From: Scolanthus callimorphus
Lineage: Eukaryota > Cnidaria > Anthozoa > Actiniaria > Edwardsiidae
DNA length: 64,000 nucleotides
Assembly (NCBI GenBank): GCA_033964015.1
Contig: CM066913.1
Location: forward strand, 6,113,169-6,177,168
Direction of reading: 5' to 3'
This document shows positions 55,401 through 64,000 of the stretch, one piece after another; position 1 is the stretch's first letter, and every line of letters begins with the position of its first letter. The notes beneath the pieces were generated by a model. It was given only the letters and a program-made list of their open reading frames with translations. It was not told the origin of the DNA and made no database searches. Made by a program: the position numbers and the translations under genes.

Positions 55401-58400
55401 ATGTACACCACGGAATGACTGGAGGGAAAAGAAACGTTTTATCATAAATCAAAGAAAAAGCAACTGTTGGTCTACAATAATGTCCAAGCAGCAAACTCTT
55501 GTAACATTGTTCCGTTCGCTTTGTTTATCGCTTGACACTAATACAATGCAAATATCGGAGACCGACTTCCCATACTTGCAGCTCGAAAACTGAATTACGC
55601 TGGGTCTCAACGGCGCCACTGGCAGCCAAGCGGTCATAAGCACAGACACTGATGATGGTCACTGCCAGAGGGTTTATGACACCCTCAGTGGTTCTTTAAC
55701 GTCCATCCTGGACTCGGTAGAGTAGTGAAGGCGAGACGGGACCGTGGTTTATTGCCTTTTCAGAAAGACGTGAAACACAGTAGAATAAAGTTCTGTTCAA
55801 CTCACGATATGAACCAATTTCGACCACGACCCGAACAGACAGAAAATCTCCTCTGCCCCGGCCGGGGAGTCGAACCTGTGACAGCGGTAGAGGCCCAGCG
55901 CCGTAACGCTGAACCAACCGTGCTTCACTGGAAGTCACTTACCTCGTACTGATAACTAGTAAAGTCGAACTTCACTTCCCCGTCTTTCTCTGAAATATCG
56001 CGTTTTCCTGTAGCGAAATTGAGTGATAGAGGATTAATGCGATGTTATGTGTTGTGTGCTGTGTCGTGTGCTGTGATGTGGTCCTGTGTGATGAAGTGTG
56101 GTGTGCTGTGATTTGATGTGGTGTGGTGTGATGTAGTGTGGTGTGGTGTGATGTGGTATGCTGTGCGGGGTGTGATTTGTCTTTTGCGCTGGTATAGATA
56201 TGGTGTGATGCGATATGGTGTGTTATTATTTATTCAACATATTTTCCCGTTTCTGATTAGTTGAGCGCCACTGGCGAATTCTTGATGTTTTTAAAGGCAA
56301 GCGACGTATCCCATCGATGAGGTCAAAGATTGGATAAGTTGAAAAATTATTGCACGCGTGACGTCGCGCACTTGTAGGCAGGCTGGTAAAACTGCCTGCT
56401 CTCTTAAAGAAGTAAAGTGGGGAGATTCATTTTGAATGAATAATAAAACAATTAAAAGTTTGAATGAATAGTAAATAAGTGTGCAGTCATGTTTTCTAGT
56501 GTGATGTGATATAAGAAAAACAAATCGGAACTGGCATCCTGGGTATAGTGCATCCAATACTTACGATTGCCTCTAGTGAGCACAAACTCTAGAGTACCCA
56601 TGCTTTCTAGGGAAGCCTCTAAATCTACAGCCACACCAGGCTCTGAGATCCTCTCAAGAACATACTCATGCCCTGGGAAGCGATAGGAAACATTATAGTT
56701 AAGCCACAATAACTATACCACTTCACTTAATGTCAGTAACATCAGACATGTATTGATGAAGTTACTTTGGTGGGCACTGGAAAAACCATCAAATTTTCTC
56801 ATGATTTTTCGTGTCCAAAAACAAATCTTTAAGCAACAACAATAGACCTACTGGGCATAGGCGTTATGTTCCCCATTTTAGATCATGTGCCATTCATTTG
56901 AACAATCTTTATTTGTTTTGCATACATATTCATATATCGTTTGGTGTAGCAGATAAAAATGAGAGAATACTCATGGGAATGTCACGTGACCTGAAATGGG
57001 AAAACAAAGCCCAAACGAGGTCTATTGGGCCCTGAAATCACCACAAGCCTTGCCACCTGCTTGAATCTGACATTTGACCGTTCCTGTTTCAATGTCAGAC
57101 TTAAGAATATCAAGTGGTACCTGTTCTTCGAAGACCTCTCTTCTTTACCATTTTGTCATAGACCACTTTCATTTTTGCATGATAGCTGTCTACTTTCACT
57201 CTAGAGAAGCCATGCTGGGGTTCATTCCTAACAAACCAGAACGTTATTATCAAAAGAGGCAAAATACTAGAGACTTTGCAAAATGCTGTATTTTTGTGAA
57301 TTGATTCATAACCAGAAATTAAAAACATGACAATTTTTTTCAATATGCAATCAGGCAGGGACCTTTTTTTTTCAAATGTGAAATATCATCAACCAAAGGT
57401 GTTTGACGTTACTGCCATATGGTGCACTTGGACTTGGACTATAGTTTAGGTTCCAGCATGGACAAACAAACATAAAAAAATACCAAGTGAACTTACACTT
57501 TGACAATGACCCCAGAGTCTCGTTTAACCGGAGCTGCTGCTTGCTTGGTAGGGACTTCTTTCTCATGCTCCTTGAATGTGTAAATGGTATTATTTTCTCA
57601 TTATGTGATTTCATAACAATATCCAACTATGACTGAGTTTGATTTAAATCACAGCATGTGGAAGTGATCTGTATATGAACAGCATACATGGGAACACTTA
57701 CTACATGGGGCTATATTATTACTGTACATTTTTCTACCAATGAACATTCAAAGTTGTGCAAGAACATCAGGGATCATAAGTGACTTTGTATGGCAAAGTA
57801 TGTGTATGTGTTGAGGGAGGGGGGCACCTAAGCCATCCATGACTGTAAAAGGTACGAAACTTACCTCAACTAAGGCTAGACATGTAAATCCAAATTTTGT
57901 TATGAGTTCCTTCCTATCTAATGCTGAAGTGAAAACCATTACAACAGTATAAGTACAATAATTAATAGCATTAAGTACCTGGAAATTGTCAAAAATGAAC
58001 ACCTACCAGGGAAATCTTCATCTACCTCCCCATCATCCTCAGCTATCATGAGACAATACTGCCCAATATCACCCTGACATGACATTGAAAAACGTGTTAG
58101 CTTTTTATAACTGGAGGGTACAGTATTCCAAGCACTTGTAGTACCCTATTTTAATAATAGACTATAATAAGTGATGTGTGATATCACATGTTTGAGTCTT
58201 ATGAGACCAGGATTCAAAATTAACAGATATATAGCAGGGAAGCCAATATAAATTACATGCCAGTGCACAGGGACATAGTTAGGGGTGGGGTGGGGGTTAG
58301 GTTACCACCCACTGATCACTTTATTTACACCACCACTCCTGGCTTGTGTGTACCAGAGCGTTCCTTCTAGACTGAACACTGAACATGTCCTTGTGGCAAT

Positions 58401-61400
58401 CATTTGAGCTATACATTTCAAAACATAGCTTAATCAGTAATTTTACCTTGAGAGGTGGTTCCAGATTATCATATGTGTATTTGTACATTATAAGTCCTAT
58501 CAAGTCTTGGACAGAGGCAGTGCCTACAAAGGAAAGGAAATTACCAAAGAATTACATATTGTACTCTATTTCATTATACCGAGCCCTAATTTTAGCAGCA
58601 CAACTAGTGGTCATCAACACAAACAAGCTATGAACAATAGCGGGATATTCTTGGTTCATGCCCCAAGGAACAGCAACATATTTTAATGTTGGAGGGTTGC
58701 CCCATTCTCATCCACTTTTACAGTAGATTATGTTATTATTCCATGTAGTAAGATCACTGCCTTGAATTGGCAAAACTCTTGTAGCTGGTGAGATATCAAG
58801 TCTATCAAGTTAACTCTGATTGGCTGATGGAAGTTGTAGGAAAATGATCGCTCATTGTGATTGGTCCATATTCTCCATTTGATATCATACAGAACTTCCC
58901 ATCCTGTGATGTTGATCATACATTGAGGTACAGTAGAAAGTGTAACAGTACTCTACTATAGCAGATGATAATCCAGCTAGTTGGAGGGGGGGGGGGGCTT
59001 ATGAAAACCAGACAGACTGATATGGGGAGACAGGCTGAATAGAAAATATAGGTCAACATTTCTGGAAATAAGAAGTTACAGCCCCTACCCCATCCGTCTC
59101 AACAAGTCCTCTTCTGGTTTCCCAAGGATGACTTAGGAAGTGTAAATAGCAAGTCAAACACATAGCAACTTACCAAGCACTGTAATAAACATTGGATGTT
59201 TCTTTCATCCTGAAAGAATTTTGAAGGAATGTATTAGAGAAACCTGTAGCTGTGGGAGCCCTACTCCACTCCCCTCTCTCCCTGACTCGCATTAGAAAAC
59301 CTCTGGCTACACCATGGAAGAAAAGCAACAATAAGAGCTTGGTGCACACTGAATAAGAATATAACAAATTGATGTAGGATTTTGCTACATTCGAATCAAT
59401 GGAAGTAAGAAAAGTGAGAACAAGCCTAACTACAACAATACTTTTAACAAATATTTTGCTAGGGCTTGCATCTGTTTAGGCTCAGTCACCAGCCTTGTGT
59501 GAGCTGCATTCCTACATCTCGTCTCCCACAGGTGGGGCAACTGCAGGCTAAGGGCAGCCCCACAAATGAATGGTGATCAAGCCTTAGTATCTGTTCTTCC
59601 TGCCAATGTTGTCACATAGACACAGGGCTTGAAATTGCACCTGATACAGGCGTAAATATGCCTAACTTGTTAGTCTTAGGCGTAAAATAATGACTGTGTT
59701 TCAAGTTTCTACAGTGTTTCCTAGTCAATTTACGCCTAGATTTTTGATGAACTACATCTATACTGTTGGTACAAGGCGTAAAATTGCGACTATGATAATT
59801 TCTTAGTATCAAGCCCTGTAGGCACCAAGTCCTAGAGTTCCACTCACCTCATGAACCATTGTGAGGAAAATTCTAAGTTTCTTGGTTGGACATGTTCCCT
59901 GATATGCCTAGCAAAATAACAACATTTATATTTACATAATGAGATAAAATGTTCAGCTCAATTTGGGGGGGGGGGGGGGTGGAAGGGTTTCAGAAACAGA
60001 AAGTTCACAAAGTTTTTGTAATGTAACAATTGTGAGTCAATTTCTTTTCTTTTAATGAAACACTGCATGCAATTTTTTTTGCAAATAATAACACATTATC
60101 GGTTTCATGTCCTACCTCTCCATCAAATTTTGAGTATGGGAGGAATGGATTATTAGGTTTGCCCCTTGACTCCTCCAGTTGCTTTGAAAGCTGTGATGAT
60201 GTGGAAGTCTTGTGCTTGATTTTGACCGATCGTTTACTAAACACGGTACCCATCTCGCTATCTATAAAAAGAGAATGCTTTCTTAAATAATCTGAAGAAA
60301 TGCATTTTTAATATCTGTTGCAACTTTCGTCAACAGGATTGATTCATTAAGATTTCTTTGAAGTATCATACCTCCACATGGTTAATATTTGGTTTCTACC
60401 ACAGCCCTTGGATTCAGAATTTATTTTAAAAATGCCTGAAGCCCCTCCCTCTCCCCAACATCACAAGTTCTCTGATAGCTAAACACCCACCTACATAATT
60501 CCACAATCTCAATAACAACCATATCTTTAGGAATTCAGCAACTCAAACCTTTCCCATGCATTGACAGGTGTTCCTTACCAGAAGATTTCTGAGCTCAACA
60601 CTAATTTTTGAGGATAACTGAATTCTTGATAACACTTTTCTTTGCATGACCCCCATGTTTGAGCCTGTATAGCAATAATTATTTGTCATCACTCATTGTT
60701 ATTAATAACCAGCAGTGAATGATTTGTCCACAGAACAAAGCATATGCAGTTCAAACTGTGGTTGGTACTTTATCATAATGTTTGTAAACATGTAGTAAAG
60801 CTATATTGTGCGACCAAATTTCCACATACCTGACAGTGATTCCTGTCTCTCCTTCCAAGGAACAGTCTTGAGCTTCACTTCATGATTTCTAGGAAAAAGC
60901 AATCGTTTCAATCAAAAATGGAATGTTTTCCTTATGATTTATCCAGTAAGAAATATTAATAATGAGAATCAAGCATGAAAGATGTGACATCATCTCATTT
61001 CGATCTCACTCTCACAGAAAACCATTGCAGAAATCCATCTTTTTGTTTTTTCATACAGCAAATGAGTTACATTTTCCATTTTATAGAAAACATGAAATCA
61101 GGACACTTCCCATTGTTGTGCTATCAGCATTTTAGGCATTTCACAATAACCTTAATGCAAAGTTTTCCTTTGCAAAATCTCTTTTTACCTTTCCTTTTTG
61201 CTCTTTTCCGACTTTCTTGATTTGTTACTCATTAAGAGTTCTGGGCTTACGGCAATGTCAAAAGACTGGGAATAACTTGACAAGTCCATGACATCTCGAC
61301 TAGAGGAAAGCAAAACACTGTAAAAGTAAATTTTCTAATTCATAGCTAGAACACTGGATTGTTGCTATGCTTTCATGATAGATTTTAACTAAACATGTCC

Positions 61401-61858
61401 ATGCAAAAAGTTCACAAAGACGCCCAAGGCCTAATGACATCACAATGCCCCATTGCCTATTACATGAACAGTACTTTCATACAGAAAGAATACATTCTGC
61501 TAACTGAGTAACAGCTCTTTCATAGCATTAAGTAAAACACTATTATTAGTATTTTTACAAACCTGTCTGGCATAAGTCTTCCTCCAAGAACTTTGCGCCT
61601 CTGCTTGATCTTCTCATTTTCAACTTCTTCATTAACAATGACCATTTCACATATACCTATTAATCAAAGGAGCAAAGAAATTCCATCATGGTTCATAAAA
61701 TCCAAGCATTACTAGTGAAAACTGGGTATCAATTTACAATAAAATCTTGCAAGTAAGAGCATCAAACATTTCTGCCATAACATACCTGTGTCGTCACTTG
61801 TAACACATGAGTTACGAATATGACTAATAATGAAATCTGCGTCATCTGCAAAGGCCAT
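52353..61858 (-). CDS. MAPKAP1: MAPKAP1/SIN1, mTORC2 subunit (18 exons)
   Basis: Exons, 5' to 3': 61786-61858, 61563-61656, 61189-61299, 60830-60888, 60116-60261, 59848-59907, 59174-59201, 58447-58523, 58007-58073, 57865-57917, 57497-57570, 57121-57227, 56565-56672, 55943-56007, 55361-55418, 55000-55085, 53522-53666, 52353-52464. All junctions are GT-AG and in phase except the last exon, which lacks one base (about 507 residues once allowed for; human is 522). Diagnostic matches: start MAFADDADFIISHIRNS; NNPFLPYSKFDGE before the CRIM domain; AEDDGEVDEDFP and KFGFTCLALVE in CRIM; LERISEPGVAVDLEASLES in the Ras-binding-like region; KFWLVKQKP and EFKHYDFET in the PH domain. SIN1 joins Rictor and mTOR in TORC2 and presents AKT/SGK substrates at membranes. 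Exon 7 is only 28 bp. Introns hold several MITEs. Confidence 0.93.
52545..52800. repeat. Cluster of inverted repeats in last SIN1 intron
   Basis: A GCCGGCTCTCCAGTGGGTTTT end related to the element at 21409-21522 starts the cluster. Then a hairpin (52588-52678) has TTGGCGCGCGGGATT arms with a central AAAGAAGAGCTCTTTCTC. A further inverted repeat (about 52682-52800) has CCATTATCCTGCGAGATT arms and a GCAGAATATCG inner arm. Confidence 0.7.
53770..54420. repeat. CAACATCACCATCA-type minisatellite
   Basis: About 650 bp of imperfect repeats are built from AACATC, ACCATC, AACACC and AAAACGTCACCATTAGC. The longer phrase with AAAACGTCAC recurs about five times, showing a higher-order unit. It lies in SIN1 intron 16, just upstream of exon 17 on the minus strand. 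Open frames across it are compositional. Confidence 0.85.
54475..54738. mobile_element. MITE with TAGAGCGGTTTTCACATGAC ends
   Basis: TIRs of about 26 bp (TAGAGCG, TTTTCACATGACTGTCGT) bound 264 bp with GTAATT and ATTACT motifs repeated toward the centre. The ends are related to 38102-38265 and 45154-45698. TA at both ends fits a TA target. Confidence 0.8.
55598..55930 (-). mobile_element. tRNA-derived SINE
   Basis: On the minus strand the head reads like a tRNA gene: A-box region TGGTTCAGCGTTACGGCGC (about 55898-55918) and B box GGTTCGACTCC (55866-55876), followed by CCGGCCGGGG. A body of about 250 bp follows with GGACGTTAAAGAACC, ending near GAGACCCAGCG. It lacks a full tRNA cloverleaf, so it is a SINE and not a functional tRNA gene. 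It lies in SIN1 intron 14, in the same orientation as the gene. Confidence 0.65.
56040..56225. repeat. GTGTG/GATGTG simple repeat
   Basis: Imperfect tandem units of GTGTGCTGTGATGTG type run for about 180 bp in SIN1 intron 13. Confidence 0.85.
56235..56345. repeat. Dispersed repeat shared with 63535-63800
   Basis: The segment GAATTCTTGATGTTTTTAAA with flanking TTGAGCGCCACTGGC and later TCAAAGATTGGATAA occurs at about 63550-63600 and 63780-63800. In the 63-kb copy a further element of about 180 bp separates the two parts, so that copy was interrupted after dispersal. Confidence 0.65.
59622..59819. mobile_element. MITE with ACAGGGCTTGA ends in SIN1 intron 6
   Basis: TIR ACAGGGCTTGA at both ends bounds 198 bp. 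GGCGTAAAAT or its complement occurs four times in the interior, in both senses. CAGGG-type ends suggest hAT; target duplication is not clear. Confidence 0.65.
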
Positions 61859-61905
61859 ACTAGGCTGCTTACATCAACCTTCAGGCCTTCTATCAATTCT
61901 ACATC
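61859..61905 (-). other. MAPKAP1: SIN1 5' UTR part of exon containing the start codon
   Basis: On the minus strand a TTTATTTCCTTCAG acceptor precedes GATGTAGAATTG and then 47 bases to the ATG. This suggests a separate upstream non-coding first exon. The upstream ATG in GGATGTAG would meet a stop at once, so the start at 61858 is preferred; it also gives the conserved N-terminus. Confidence 0.55.
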
Positions 61906-64000
61906 CTGAAGGAAATAAACTGAATTCAGTACTCACTCAACACAATTTCTGGCAAACAATCATAAGATTGACTTAAATGAAGGTGCTGCAAAGAATTTAA
62001 AGAAACCTGCTTGATAAATGCTAAATTCATTAAGAATTCTTCAATGAGACCTCCAATTAAAGAGATAAGAATTATTCATTAAGAGCTAGATAATCAAAAT
62101 GAATACCCAGACTGGAAAAATTATTTTCCTGAGCAACGTATGGATAAATTGAATACATTGAAGATGTGATGTGTGATGTGCAAATTCCACATGTAACTCC
62201 AGCTTCATTGATAGCAATAAATAATGGCACAATGAATTAATAAAGAGATCATGTGTAATCATCAACTGCAAACACTGGAGTGGGATCATTTCAAAGCGAC
62301 ATCATGAGTGACAAGCACAATCTCAAATAGTTGTTTTGAATTGAATTACATTTTTATGGCTGCCACTGTCAAATAACCTGAACATGACAAGCCTTAATTG
62401 CATATTACTGAAAGTATATGGACAATCAAAGTTCAAATGCTCTAAAGCCTTTGTTTTTACATTTAAATTGGGTGAAATTGCGCATTCCTTAATCGTAGAT
62501 CAAAACAAAGAATTGACACTGGCACGGAAACGGGTACGGAGTCGGTCTGAATGCTCGACTAAATTAGAATGCTTAACAAATTATCAAATACCCCCGCTTG
62601 GAGATAGCCTGGAAACCGATAATCCTCGACATAAAATACCTGATCATTTCTTTGTCGATAACACACAATGACACAGGGATCAAAATCCGGTTTATACCTT
62701 TCTGATAGCCTGTTTTTTTCCCCGTGACAAATCGCTTCAAACCGTTCGGTACGGACGTTACAATTTAGGAATTATATAAGTGCATTTTAGTATTGACCTG
62801 TCGGCCAGTCTGCGGATATACTGTCTAGGGATAATGTCATATTAGTTACAGGCCCGCCCTTAGCTCTGTGGATCTTGCTTGAGTGGAAGCCCTACCTCCA
62901 AGCTAGTCATGTAACGCTCACGTCGAATAGTCTTGTTCACCGCCCGCTTTTATTATAGACCAACAAAAAGTGCGAATTTCGAAGCGTATTTTGTAGCCGG
63001 GATGCTAGCAAACCAGAAACAAACAATCTACATAAACGGAGCTATTAACGGTATTTACCATGCATATTTCCAACTCGCAGGAGATGTTTTCTTCAGACCT
63101 AGAAGAGGGCTTGAAGTCTTAACTTGCTCGTAAACAACCTGCCCCCGCCACGTCCGCCATCTTGGATAAGTAATTTTTGACGAGTAACCGCTGGAGAAAC
63201 TACGTGGGCGCACTTTGAGGGCGCGCTCCTCCTTTGGAGGCGGAAGGAGTGGTCCGAGTGTAAGGGGGTAGCAAAAGCTCCAAATTAATCACGCGGTCCT
63301 TTGGATATATTAAAATTCTAACGTAAAATTCTCGCTTGAGGACAAGACTAATATATGAGAATAAAACAAAGAAATAATAAAAAACACACAGGAATTTTGA
63401 TATATTGAAATTGTTTTATTTTGGAGCACTGTGGGTATTACAATTCCAGCACTCTTGAACACCATTTCATTTTGGACAAAATTTGAGCTTTTTTTCTCAT
63501 TTTGGGAAACATTAATATTGTTTTTATTATAAGATAAGAACAATATTCTATTTCTAATTGGTTGAGCACCACCAGCAAATTCTTGATGTTTTTAAAGGTG
63601 AGCAGTGCCATAGCTAGCGGAGGATCAGAGGGGGCAGTTGCCCCCCCAGGGAAGTAAAAATTTGAGTGTCAACATGTTGAAAAAAATCTGTTTGCCCCCC
63701 AGCAAAAACAAAGGATGACCAAGGCTTGACCCCAATGCAAAAAATTCTAGCTACAGCCAGCCTTGGTGAGCAACTTATGCCATCAAAGATTGGATAATTA
63801 ACATTCTCACATTTTGATTACAATCCAACTAAATTCCCACATTTTATTATCATAAACCAAGGAATGACCATAGTAGATATACAAATCTATACATGAAATG
63901 GACGATAACACAAAAATAATACAAATTGACTTTTCAGTACCCTTCAGGAAGCATAGATAATAAAAATGATTCTTTAATCCACACTGACTCTAGACATGAT
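61906..64000. other. Upstream flank of SIN1, no gene seen
   Basis: No coding exon is supported. A YY1-like site lies at 63152-63165. From 63535 on, dispersed repeats dominate: the copy shared with 56235-56345, interrupted by a fragment with GGGGGCAGTTGCCCCCC and the block shared with 22755-22840. Confidence 0.45.
63152..63165 (-). promoter_or_regulatory. YY1-like motif CCAAGATGGCGGAC
   Basis: On the minus strand this matches the vertebrate YY1 consensus (AAGATGGCGGC) except for the last base. It lies in a G+C-rich patch about 1.3 kb upstream of the SIN1 start codon, where a first non-coding exon would be expected. Such sites commonly mark TSS regions of housekeeping genes; the link to SIN1 is inference. 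Confidence 0.4.

Noticed and set aside
55866..55920. Functional tRNA gene
   Set aside because: A and B boxes are present but no complete cloverleaf with a 3' end; the long non-tRNA body marks it as a SINE.

Overview
The window is animal nuclear DNA, most likely from an anthozoan cnidarian (a stony coral or sea anemone). It is about 60% A+T. Genes are split by GT-AG introns, the sequence between them is packed with short inverted-repeat transposons, and the conserved proteins look like early-branching animal orthologues. The species call is inference.

Layout from left to right: (1) 1-3009, non-coding with small foldback elements. (2) 3010-11667, a nearly complete BEL/Pao LTR retrotransposon on the minus strand with two LTRs, a 5-bp target duplication, a gag-like ORF and a large pol ORF. 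(3) 12933-15124, a minus-strand poly-C2H2 zinc-finger gene with a WW-like N-terminus; its reading frame is broken by one base in an A/T run. (4) 15125-22979, intergenic, full of inverted-repeat elements. (5) 22980-25679, a minus-strand two-exon gene for a small secreted PAN/apple-type protein. (6) 25680-30949, intergenic with further TIR elements. (7) 30950-48497, a plus-strand 14-exon gene for a DExH-box RNA helicase of 1,721 residues, resembling TDRD9/Spindle-E in its helicase half but ending in a roughly 900-residue single-exon extension. (8) 48498-52352, the space between two convergent genes. (9) 52353-61858, a minus-strand 18-exon MAPKAP1/SIN1 gene (mTORC2 subunit). Its last exon again needs one extra base to stay in frame. 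(10) 61906-64000, upstream flank of that gene.

I assembled both large genes by hand from splice sites. Reading phase is kept across all 13 introns of the helicase and all 17 of SIN1, which is strong internal evidence for the models. The first helicase exon (30950-31022) and most SIN1 exons are short.

The four host genes have no evident joint function: TORC2 signalling, an RNA helicase, a zinc-finger protein and a secreted PAN protein. The most interesting signals are the helicase C-terminal extension with internally repeated modules, small transposons carrying arrays of NF-kappaB-like TGGAAATTCC units, a 20-nt identity between a SIN1 exon boundary and a foldback element, and a set of one-base frame breaks in homopolymers that probably reflect assembly indels.
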